Shown piece after piece: positions 1 to 6,108 of a DNA stretch of 9,708 bases. The translations under genes and the position numbers were made by a program. This stretch comes from Alphaproteobacteria bacterium (GTDB lineage Bacteria; Pseudomonadota; Alphaproteobacteria; Rickettsiales; UBA8987). The notes beneath the pieces are model-generated. The model was not told where the DNA came from. It did not search any database and saw only the letters and a program-made list of their open reading frames with translations. The DNA lies in assembly GCA_023269645.1 (NCBI GenBank), contig JAHFPR010000061.1, forward strand, positions 1 through 9,708. Direction: 5' to 3'. Numbering within the stretch: the stretch's first letter is position 1; each line of letters begins with the position of its first letter.

Positions 1-562
1 CGTTATCGCCACGCGCGTTTCGGAGGAGCAGACACTGAGCGTACTGAAAGCGCACCCCGGCTTGCTGCATTACAGCGAAGCGCGCATTCTCGCCCGCGCC
101 CCGCACGTTACCCGCAGGAAAAAAGGCTGCGTGGCGGTTGTCACGGCGGGCACTTCTGATATTCCCGTGGCGGAAGAAGCGGCGGTGACGCTGGAACTTC
201 TGAACGTATCCGTGACGCGCTGCCGTGATGTGGGCGTTGCCGGGCTGCATCGCCTGATGCACAGCTTGCCCTCGTTGCGGGAGGCGGATGCCATTCTCGT
301 GATCGCGGGGATGGAGGGCGCGCTGCCCAGCGTCGTCGGTGGCCTGGTGAAAACTCCGGTCATCGCTATCCCCACCAGCGTTGGCTACGGCGCGAGTTTT
401 GAAGGGTTGAGCGCGCTGCTCGGCATGATGAATTCCTGCGCGCCGGGCGTGTCGGTAGTGAATATTGATAACGGCTTCGGCGGAGCGGTGTGCGCGTATA
501 AATGGCTGCTGATGGCCGGGGCGATGGCCGCGCGTGAAAGCGATAGGGAGGAAGCGGTATGA
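1..562 (+). CDS. larB: LarB, nickel-pincer cofactor biosynthesis protein (5' end missing)
   Basis: The reading frame is open from base 2 to the TGA at 560-562, so about 187 C-terminal residues are visible and the start lies upstream of the window. LarB is a PurE (AIR carboxylase)-like enzyme that carboxylates the pyridinium ring of nicotinic acid adenine dinucleotide and hydrolyses its phosphoanhydride, the first step to the nickel-pincer nucleotide of lactate racemase. Family hallmarks seen are VAVVTAGTSDIPVAEEAA, DVGVAGLHRL, the glycine-rich AGMEGALPSVVGGLV, then PVIAIPTSVGYGASF and SVVNIDNGFG. The family is usually about 250 residues, so roughly the first quarter is absent. An internal TTG at 62 is in frame but is not the start, because LarB-like sequence (VIATRVSEEQ) continues upstream. 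The stop overlaps the larC start (ATGA), implying translational coupling. Identification is by recalled family motifs and by the adjacent larC. Confidence 0.95.
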   Translation, partial: VIATRVSEEQTLSVLKAHPGLLHYSEARILARAPHVTRRKKGCVAVVTAGTSDIPVAEEAAVTLELLNVSVTRCRDVGVAGLHRLMHSLPSLREADAILVIAGMEGALPSVVGGLVKTPVIAIPTSVGYGASFEGLSALLGMMNSCAPGVSVVNIDNGFGGAVCAYKWLLMAGAMAARESDREEAV

Positions 563-1743
563 CGCTGGCCTATCTGGATTGTTCATCAGGCATTGCGGGG
601 GATATGCTGGTCGCCGCCATGCTCGATGCCGGGCTGCCGCTTGCGTTGCTGGAGCGCGAACTGGCGAAGCTGCCGCTTGGGGGATACAAACTTTCCGTCC
701 GGGAAGTGGAAAAGCACTATTTCCGCGCGCTGCATTTTACCGTGGAGTGCGATGACCACCACCCGCACCGCCACTATAGCGACATACGCGATATGATTAT
801 GAAAACGGCGTGGGAAGTGCCTGTCCGCGAAACCGCCGTGGCTATTTTCAAAACGCTGGGCGAAGCGGAGGCGAAGGTGCACGGCTGTGCGCTGGAGGAG
901 GTGCATTTCCATGAAGTGGGCGCGGTGGATTCCATTATTGATATTTGCAGCGTGGCTATCGGTTTCCATCATTTTGGCATCCACGCGCTTTATGCTTCCC
1001 CGGTGAATGTGGGCAGCGGGGAAATCCTATCCGCGCATGGGGTGATGCCGGTTCCCGCCCCCGCCGTTATCGAGCTGAGCAGGGGGATTCCGATTTACAG
1101 CCGTCATGCCGAAAAGGAACTGGCAACCCCGACGGGCATGGCGATTCTGGCGACGCTGGCCAAAGGTTTCGGGGTGCTTCCCGCATTCACGCCGCACACA
1201 ATTGGCTGCGGGGCGGGTACGCGGGATCTGCCGATTCCCAATATCGTGCGCCTGATGCTGGGAGAGGAAGCATCGGCGGCAATGCCACCGGATATTGGCC
1301 TGCTGACGGATGAGGTGGTGGAAATAGAAGCCGATATTGATGATATGAACCCCGAATGGTACGGGCACATCATTGCCCGCTTGCTGGAAGCGGGCGCGCT
1401 GGATGTGGTGATGCTTCCGGCGTTCATGAAGAAAAACCGATCCGGCACACGCCTGACCATCCTGATTGATCCGGCGCAGCTTATGCCCGTCGCCCGCCTG
1501 ATTCTACAGGAAACCACCACGCTTGGGCTGCGCTATCGCACTATGCGGCGCATCATGGCAAAGCGGGAAATTATCACGCGGGAAACGCCCTTTGGCGCGG
1601 TGCGGTTCAAATATGCCACGATGGGGGATACGCTGCTTTCGCAAAAACCCGAATATGAGGATTGCAGCAGAATCGCGGTGGAAAAAGGGCTGTCGTTGAA
1701 AGAGGTCTATGCGCGGCTGGCGGCACTTCCGGAAAAGCAATAA
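559..1743 (+). CDS. larC: LarC, nickel-insertion protein for the nickel-pincer cofactor
   Basis: This 394-residue protein is full length for LarC, the CTP-dependent cyclometallase that inserts nickel into the thiolated pincer nucleotide. Recognisable blocks are the N-terminal LDCSSGIAGDMLVAAMLDAG, a His-rich DDHHPHRHYSDIRDMI segment (potential metal ligands), EEVHFHEVGAVDSIIDI, ELATPTGMAIL, GCGAGTRDLPIPNIVRLMLG and the C-terminal half with IEADIDDMNPEWYG, LPAFMKKNRSGTRLTIL and LRYRTMRRIMAKRE. In Lactobacillus plantarum LarC is produced by programmed frameshifting between larC1 and larC2; here both halves lie in one uninterrupted frame. The ATG at 559 overlaps the larB stop. No larA or larE is visible; they may lie upstream or elsewhere. 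The protein is expected to be cytoplasmic. Confidence 0.96.
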   Translation: MTLAYLDCSSGIAGDMLVAAMLDAGLPLALLERELAKLPLGGYKLSVREVEKHYFRALHFTVECDDHHPHRHYSDIRDMIMKTAWEVPVRETAVAIFKTLGEAEAKVHGCALEEVHFHEVGAVDSIIDICSVAIGFHHFGIHALYASPVNVGSGEILSAHGVMPVPAPAVIELSRGIPIYSRHAEKELATPTGMAILATLAKGFGVLPAFTPHTIGCGAGTRDLPIPNIVRLMLGEEASAAMPPDIGLLTDEVVEIEADIDDMNPEWYGHIIARLLEAGALDVVMLPAFMKKNRSGTRLTILIDPAQLMPVARLILQETTTLGLRYRTMRRIMAKREIITRETPFGAVRFKYATMGDTLLSQKPEYEDCSRIAVEKGLSLKEVYARLAALPEKQ

Positions 1744-1750
1744 GAGGAGA
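1744..1750 (+). promoter_or_regulatory. Ribosome binding site fixing the kinase start at 1758
   Basis: GAGGAGA begins right after the larC stop and stands seven bases before the ATG at 1758. The kinase frame is open further upstream, to an ATG at 1662 inside larC, but those 32 extra residues are larC sequence read in another frame and have no such site. This supports 1758 as the true start and a 14-base gap to larC. Confidence 0.75.
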
Positions 1751-1757
1751 AGCGAAG

Positions 1758-4649
1758 ATGACTAACAGCTTTCAGAACACTTCATCTCTTGCCATTGCCA
1801 AGAGATTATCCGCCTTGTGGGAAAAAATCGGACCGCAGCAAAGTTTCGAGGATGCAGCGCAGGAATGCGTATCGCAGCTCTATAAGGAATTTTCCGATTC
1901 CATCGTGCTGACCCGTATGTTTCTTACCGTGCCGTTCGGCCTTCTGCCCGAATCTAACAAGGCGTGGGTGGAAGGTCTGGCAAAAAAGATGGGGGTGTTC
2001 AGCCGCCTGACACAGGAGACTCCGGTGCTTTCGCTGGTGAGCACCGCAGGCATGGAAGAAGGCTGGAACGACCGGAGAAAATCGGAAGGCCATGTCGGTA
2101 TCCCGCTGGTTTCTTCCGCGTTCATCGAAAATATCCCGATGATGATGCGGCTGATCGCCCAGATTACCGGAGGGCTGGATTGGCTGAATACGAGAAACCC
2201 CGACATCCAGAAAGAAATCATGGGGAAATTCTCCGGAACCTTCTTTATTTCCGATGCTGCCGAGGAGAAAGACGAGCAGGGTCGCCACATCATCGCCGGG
2301 CAGGAGTTTGTAAAGAAATACGGCGTAAAAAGCGTGTTCGGTATCGGCAGCGGCTATGACAAGGGGGCGTTTTCTGTGCTGCTGGTTTTCACGCGGGAGG
2401 AGCTGGAGCGGGCAAAGGCGATTGCGTTTCTGCCTGCCGTCAGTGTTTTTCACTCCATTACCGATTATTACATCGAGCATAATGCCATCTTTAATGATTT
2501 CGTCACGGAAGGTGCTATTGTCCGTCACGCCGCCAGGAAAACCCCGCAGGTTACGCGGGACCCCATCGCGCAGGCATTCGATAACTTAATCGCGGAACTC
2601 ACGTGGCAATATGATGGGCTGGTGCAGGCAAAGCTGCAGGCGGAACAAGCCAATCAGGCCAAGAGCGATTTCCTTGCGAATATGAGCCATGAAATCCGGA
2701 CGCCGATGAATGGCGTGCTCGGCATGGCGGGGCTGCTCCTTGATACAGACCTGGATGCCGACCAGCGTAACTGGGCGGAAATCATCAAAAAATCCGGCGA
2801 AAACCTGCTGGAGATCATCAACGATATTCTCGACTTCTCTAAAATCGAGGCGGGTAAGCTGGTGCTGGAACCCATCACATTCGATCTGATGGCTATGGTG
2901 ATGGAAGTCACGGATTTGCTGGCACTCAGGGCGCAGGAGCGTGGCCTTGAGTTGCTCGTGCAGTTTTCTCCTGATTTGCCGCGCGCGGTGGTGGGGGATC
3001 CGACACGCCTGCGGCAGATTCTTATGAACCTTGCCGGAAACGCTATTAAATTTACCGAAAAAGGCTATGTGCTTATACGGGTAAATGTCCAGCAGGAGGG
3101 CGGCCAACAGGAGAATGCCGGGCATTTGCGCCTTTACTTTGAAGTGGAGGATTCCGGCATCGGTATTCCGCCGGATAAACTCGCATATGTTTTTGATAAA
3201 TTCACGCAGGCTGAAGAATCCACCACACGTAAATTCGGTGGCAGCGGGCTTGGCCTTGCTGTGTGCAACAGGCTGGTGGAGATGATGGAAGGCAGCATCG
3301 CGGTTAAAAGCGAATTGGGCAAGGGATCGGTATTTTCTTTTGACATTGTGGTAGGGCCGGCAGCGTTGGAAGCTATCCCTATACTCAAGATTCCCCAGGT
3401 TGATCTGGCGGGCATGAGGGTGCTGGTAGTGGATGATTCTGCCATCACCCAGCAGATACTTTTTCAGTGCCTCCAGGCGTGGCAGATGCGGTGCGATGTG
3501 TGCGCAGTGGCGGATAAGGCACTTGCCATGATGGAGGAAGCCGCCCGCAATAATGACCCATACCATTTCGCGCTGATAGATTACCGTATTGATGGTACGA
3601 ACGGTTTGCAGCTTGCTGACTGGATAAAATCCTCCTCCGTTCCGCTGGATGCCACCCTGTTCATGGTGACGGCACTCAGCCAGGTGGTGACCAGCAGCAA
3701 CCTGCAGGAGAAAGGTTTTTCCGGATTATTTATCAAGCCTTTTTATCCCGATCAGCTTAAAGCGGCGTTGCAGATATTGTGGGATGCCCGGCAGCACGGA
3801 AAAACCTTGCCGCTGGTGACACGCCATATGGTGACGCAAATGCTGAAGACACACACGAATAAAACAACCATTCAACCAGATATGTTCCTCGGTACTCATG
3901 TGCTGGTCGTGGAGGATATGAAGGTCAATCTTATGCTGCTTACCAAGATTCTGGAAAAACATGGTTGCGAAGTATCTTCTGCGGCCAATGGCAGGGAGGC
4001 TGTGGAGAAAATCAGCAAGAATCATTACGACATCGTGTTCATGGATTGCCAGATGCCGGAAATGGACGGGTTCGAGGCCACCCGCAACATCCGCGAGCAG
4101 GAGGCTCCGCGCCGCCACCATACCACCATCGTTGCGCTTACCGCCGATGCCATGACGGGCGACCGCGAAAAATGCCTCGGCGCGGGGATGGATGATTATC
4201 TCAACAAACCCTTAAGAGCCGAGCAGATCACGGCAATGCTTAACAAGTGGGTGGAGCACCCTCATCCAGAAGGATTGCGCGCGGAGGAAAGCCTGTTTGA
4301 ACGCATGGGCGGGGCAAGAAAAATCAAGCAAGTGGTCACCAAACTCTACGATAGCATTCTGGAGGACGAAACCCTGCTGCAGTTTTTTGAGAATACCAAT
4401 GTTGCCGCGTTGCGCCGTATGCAAGCGGCGTTCGTGACGATGGCGTTCGGCGGGGAGCATCACTATACGGGAAAGCAGCTCCGCGAGGTGCATACCCCGC
4501 TGGTCGCGCGCGGGCTGAAGGATGTGCATTTTGATACGATGCTGAAACACCTGGAAAATGCCATGCGGTCACTTGGCGTGGCGGATGATCTTATCCACGA
4601 AGCCTTGGCTGTCCTGGAAAAAACACGAAACGACGTGCTGGTAAAATAG
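1758..4649 (+). CDS. Soluble hybrid histidine kinase with two receiver domains and a C-terminal truncated haemoglobin
   Basis: The protein has 963 residues and no convincing membrane segment, so it is predicted cytoplasmic. In order: an N-terminal sensor region (about 15-255) with a conserved-looking WNDRRKSEGHVGIPL block, recalled from other environmental kinases and possibly GAF-like; a helical linker (about 270-305); HisKA with MSHEIRTPMNG, phospho-acceptor His311; HATPase with N-box Asn428, DSGIGIP (Asp465) and FGGSGLGL (493-500); receiver 1 (about 553-672; Asp559/Asp560, phospho-Asp608, Lys660); receiver 2 (about 714-830; Glu719/Asp720, phospho-Asp763, Lys817); and a group-1 truncated globin (about 843-963). 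All catalytic residues are present, so both kinase and receivers should be active. No HPt domain or separate response regulator is seen here, so the output partner is unknown. It sits 14 bases after larC and 33 before hupE, probably in one operon. The signal sensed is inferred only. Confidence 0.93.
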   Translation: MTNSFQNTSSLAIAKRLSALWEKIGPQQSFEDAAQECVSQLYKEFSDSIVLTRMFLTVPFGLLPESNKAWVEGLAKKMGVFSRLTQETPVLSLVSTAGMEEGWNDRRKSEGHVGIPLVSSAFIENIPMMMRLIAQITGGLDWLNTRNPDIQKEIMGKFSGTFFISDAAEEKDEQGRHIIAGQEFVKKYGVKSVFGIGSGYDKGAFSVLLVFTREELERAKAIAFLPAVSVFHSITDYYIEHNAIFNDFVTEGAIVRHAARKTPQVTRDPIAQAFDNLIAELTWQYDGLVQAKLQAEQANQAKSDFLANMSHEIRTPMNGVLGMAGLLLDTDLDADQRNWAEIIKKSGENLLEIINDILDFSKIEAGKLVLEPITFDLMAMVMEVTDLLALRAQERGLELLVQFSPDLPRAVVGDPTRLRQILMNLAGNAIKFTEKGYVLIRVNVQQEGGQQENAGHLRLYFEVEDSGIGIPPDKLAYVFDKFTQAEESTTRKFGGSGLGLAVCNRLVEMMEGSIAVKSELGKGSVFSFDIVVGPAALEAIPILKIPQVDLAGMRVLVVDDSAITQQILFQCLQAWQMRCDVCAVADKALAMMEEAARNNDPYHFALIDYRIDGTNGLQLADWIKSSSVPLDATLFMVTALSQVVTSSNLQEKGFSGLFIKPFYPDQLKAALQILWDARQHGKTLPLVTRHMVTQMLKTHTNKTTIQPDMFLGTHVLVVEDMKVNLMLLTKILEKHGCEVSSAANGREAVEKISKNHYDIVFMDCQMPEMDGFEATRNIREQEAPRRHHTTIVALTADAMTGDREKCLGAGMDDYLNKPLRAEQITAMLNKWVEHPHPEGLRAEESLFERMGGARKIKQVVTKLYDSILEDETLLQFFENTNVAALRRMQAAFVTMAFGGEHHYTGKQLREVHTPLVARGLKDVHFDTMLKHLENAMRSLGVADDLIHEALAVLEKTRNDVLVK
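4284..4646 (+). other. Group-1 (trHbN-like) truncated haemoglobin domain at the kinase C-terminus
   Basis: Residues 843-963 of the kinase match the 2-on-2 globin pattern: SLFERMGG at helix A, LYDSIL carrying the B10 tyrosine (Tyr864), a Phe pair at CD1 (876-877), LRRMQAAFVTMAFGG with Leu885 at E7 and Gln889 at E11, YTGKQLREVH with the proximal F8 histidine His912, and RGLKDVHFDTMLKHL after it. By recalled alignment, Tyr-B10/Leu-E7/Gln-E11 is the distal set of Mycobacterium tuberculosis trHbN, known for tight O2 binding and NO dioxygenation. Haem binding is therefore well supported; whether it senses O2, NO or CO, or detoxifies NO, is inference. The domain is complete and in frame with the kinase. 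Confidence 0.88.
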
Positions 4650-4682
4650 GGAATACATCACCGCAAACACAGAGGGGTTTTT

Positions 4683-5228
4683 ATGTTGATTGGACGCTGC
4701 AGCTTTTTTATTACGTTCACATTATTGGTGGTATTTTTCCCCTCGCTTGCCTCAGCCCATATTATGGGCGATATGCACCTGCATGATAGTTTTCTGGCGG
4801 GATTCCTACACCCGCTTACCGGGCTGGATCACCTGCTTGCCATGCTTTCTGTGGGTATTATCAGCACACAGATGAAGCATAGCCATGCGATCTGGACATT
4901 GCCCGCCACTTTTATCGGCGCGATGGTCATCGGGGGAATAGCAGGTATGTGCGGGGTGCATATTGCAGGCGGGGAAATCGGTATCGCCCTTTCCGTGCTG
5001 CTGCTCGGTACTTTTATCTTTTCTGGCAGAAAATTGTCTGCGCGCGTGATGTATGGTTTTGCGGCCATTTTCGCATTTTGCCACGGTTATGCACATGGTG
5101 CTGAAATGCCGGAACACGCACACGCGGGTATGTTCGTCGCCGGATTTATCATGGCCACCGCCACCATCCACCTTGTGGGTGTTACACTCGGCCTTCTTTC
5201 CGGCAGAACATTCAAACCCAGAGTATAA
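4683..5228 (+). CDS. hupE: HupE/UreJ family nickel permease
   Basis: This 181-residue membrane protein belongs to the HupE/UreJ family of secondary nickel (or cobalt) importers. It begins with a signal peptide-like hydrophobic stretch ending SLASA, leaving a mature N-terminus with His26. It carries the family motif HPLTGLDH (His43, Asp49, His50; the HX5DH signature) followed by LLAMLSVG, and a second motif FCHGYAHGAEMPEHAHAG (132-149). Several hydrophobic segments follow each other, as expected for an inner-membrane permease. The C-terminus stops at LLSGRTFKPRV; relatives I recall continue with one more membrane helix, so it may be shortened, and no continuation is visible in the other frames. 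The ATG at 4683 has GAGGGG at 4672-4677. It follows the kinase by 33 bases without a recognisable promoter, so it is likely the last gene of the lar-kinase operon. Uptake here next to an efflux locus points to nickel homeostasis. Confidence 0.9.
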   Translation: MLIGRCSFFITFTLLVVFFPSLASAHIMGDMHLHDSFLAGFLHPLTGLDHLLAMLSVGIISTQMKHSHAIWTLPATFIGAMVIGGIAGMCGVHIAGGEIGIALSVLLLGTFIFSGRKLSARVMYGFAAIFAFCHGYAHGAEMPEHAHAGMFVAGFIMATATIHLVGVTLGLLSGRTFKPRV

Positions 5229-5241
5229 ACTGATTTTTCTA

Positions 5242-5268
5242 AGGGGTCGGTCATTACATTGCGTATAA
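5242..5268 (+). promoter_or_regulatory. Candidate ECF sigma (CnrH-type) promoter before the cnrY-like gene
   Basis: The 65-base gap after hupE holds AGGGGTCGG (5242-5250) and TGCGTATAA (5260-5268) separated by nine bases. The same two blocks at exactly the same spacing occur at 6688-6714 before the outer-membrane channel gene. CGTAT is the kind of core used as a -10 element by ECF sigma factors; the G-rich block would be the -35 side. A transcript starting a few bases after the second block would carry the AAGGA site at 5283-5287. TATAAG at 5264-5269 could also serve a housekeeping sigma factor. Function is inferred from the repetition and from the presence of the sigma gene downstream. Confidence 0.6.
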
Positions 5269-5282
5269 GATAGGGTAAGACT

Positions 5283-5287
5283 AAGGA
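5283..5287 (+). promoter_or_regulatory. Ribosome binding site of the cnrY-like gene
   Basis: AAGGA lies six bases before the ATG at 5294, an ordinary spacing, and supports that start for the anti-sigma gene. Confidence 0.65.
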
Positions 5288-5293
5288 TACGCC

Positions 5294-5677
5294 ATGCACA
5301 ACAACCTTCTTGATCGCCTGATAAAGCTCTATGTTAAAGCCCCTGAAAAGCCCCTGGCTGGCCTGGAGCGCGAAGTGTGGCAGCGTATTCATGCCCGGCA
5401 GGCTGCGGCGCAGCAGGGCTGGCCGGAAAGGCTCCTTGACGCGCTCCTGCTGCCGAAATACCGGTTTGCCACTATCGTGCTGGCGATACTCCTTGGGCTT
5501 GCGGCGGGTGGGCTTACGGGACATGATGCAGGGGAAACATCCCCCGTTTCGCTGTTGAATATGCAGGTGTTTTCGGCGCAGGATAGCCATCTCCCTTCAA
5601 GCGTGATACTCTCCCGCCCGCAGCGCGGGCAAAAATCGGCCATCCCGCAGCGCGGGCAAAAATCGGGTGGGATATGA
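5294..5677 (+). CDS. cnrY: Single-span anti-sigma factor, CnrY-like
   Basis: This 127-residue protein has an N-terminal cytoplasmic part (1-56) with a helical LAGLEREVWQRIHARQ segment, one membrane span (about 57-76, FATIVLAILLGLAAGGL) and a periplasmic tail of about 50 residues. It lies directly before a CnrX-type sensor and an ECF sigma factor, the place of cnrY in Cupriavidus metallidurans, where CnrY holds CnrH at the membrane until CnrX senses nickel or cobalt. The assignment rests on topology and gene order; sequence similarity to CnrY is not obvious to me. The natural tail seems to end near LPSSVILSRP; it is followed by a tandem duplication giving PQRGQKS twice (109-115 and 118-124), encoded by two palindromic 27-base units. 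It overlaps the next gene by ATGA, implying coupled, balanced translation. A candidate CnrH-type promoter lies just upstream, suggesting autoregulation. Confidence 0.72.
   Translation: MHNNLLDRLIKLYVKAPEKPLAGLEREVWQRIHARQAAAQQGWPERLLDALLLPKYRFATIVLAILLGLAAGGLTGHDAGETSPVSLLNMQVFSAQDSHLPSSVILSRPQRGQKSAIPQRGQKSGGI
5616..5666 (+). repeat. 27-base tandem duplication of a palindromic unit inside the anti-sigma gene
   Basis: Two copies of a 23-base identical block (5617-5639 and 5644-5666) follow each other with a 27-base period, so the duplication adds nine codons and keeps the frame. Each copy centres on a hairpin: GCCCGCAGCGCGGGC at 5616-5630 has a perfect six-pair stem with a three-base loop, and the second copy keeps five pairs. 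Each hairpin is followed by CAAAAATCGG. There is no T-run after the hairpin on the + strand, so it is not an intrinsic terminator. The second copy ends eight bases before the next start codon, so it could affect ribosome access there. It may be a dispersed palindromic element, which cannot be tested within this window. Confidence 0.85.
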
Positions 5678-6108
5678 AACAAAAATACACGGGTCTGAAA
5701 TCATTGGCCTTGCTGGCACTTGCTGCATTTGCTCTCTGCTGGATAGGTGTCGGCTTCTTCCGTCTGCCGCCGCAGGCGCAGGATACCCACGCGCTGCTGC
5801 ACCGGGAACTTCACATTACACCGGAGCAGGACAAGCAGCTTGGTGCTATGGAACAGCACTTTCAGGTGCGCAAAGCCGAACTGGAGGCCACCATCAAAAA
5901 AACCAATGCCGAGTTGGCGGCTTCTATCACGGAAGACAAGCATTATTCCATCCGTGTGAAAGCGGCGGTGGATAACATCAATCATGCCCAGGGTGAATTG
6001 CAGAAGGCGGTGCTGGAGCATCTGTTTGCAATGCAAGAAATCCTGACTCCGGCGCAATCGGAAAAGCTCAACCGCATGGCTGCCGATGCGCTCCTCCGCA
6101 ACCACTGA
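5674..6108 (+). CDS. cnrX: CnrX-type periplasmic nickel/cobalt sensor
   Basis: This 144-residue protein has an N-terminal membrane anchor (about 8-29) followed by an all-helical, charged periplasmic domain of the CnrX/ZraP-like metal-sensor family. Five possible metal ligands stand at His39, His43 (HALLH), Glu60 (MEQHF), His116 and Met120 (HLFAM). From memory, C. metallidurans CnrX binds Ni or Co through His42, His46, Glu63, His119 and Met123; every position is offset here by exactly three, so the whole site is kept. Its length also agrees (CnrX is about 148 residues). The expected role is to sense periplasmic Ni/Co and relieve sigma sequestration by the Y protein. The ATG at 5674 overlaps the upstream stop (ATGA) and has a G-rich GGGTGGG stretch just before it. 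The 3' end overlaps the sigma gene by 23 bases if that starts at 6086. Confidence 0.92.
   Translation: MKQKYTGLKSLALLALAAFALCWIGVGFFRLPPQAQDTHALLHRELHITPEQDKQLGAMEQHFQVRKAELEATIKKTNAELAASITEDKHYSIRVKAAVDNINHAQGELQKAVLEHLFAMQEILTPAQSEKLNRMAADALLRNH

Noticed and set aside
559..1743. Possible larC1/larC2 frameshift site
   Set aside because: Both halves of LarC are in a single uninterrupted frame, so no frameshifting is needed.
1662..1757. Upstream ATG that would lengthen the kinase by 32 residues
   Set aside because: This stretch lies inside larC in another frame and has no good ribosome site, whereas GAGGAGA stands in front of 1758.
2586..3566. A 326-codon open frame on the minus strand opposite the kinase, and other long minus-strand frames
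   Set aside because: The + strand here encodes clear HisKA, HATPase and receiver motifs without interruption. The antisense products show no recognisable domain, and their low-complexity make-up fits shadow frames in GC-rich coding DNA.
4284..4646. C-terminal kinase segment considered as an HPt domain
   Set aside because: It lacks the HPt phospho-histidine signature and instead matches truncated-globin positions B10, CD1, E7, E11 and F8.
4650..4682. AGGGGT before hupE considered as a third copy of the sigma motif
   Set aside because: No TGCGTAT block follows at the required distance; the G-rich run is better explained as the hupE ribosome binding site.
5616..5666. Paired GC hairpins considered as intrinsic terminators
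   Set aside because: On the + strand they are followed by CAAAAATCGG, not a T-run, and on the minus strand the T-run comes before the hairpin. They also lie within a coding frame.
5616..5666. Tandem repeat considered as a CRISPR or larger satellite array
   Set aside because: There are only two units with four bases between them, no spacers and no cas genes.
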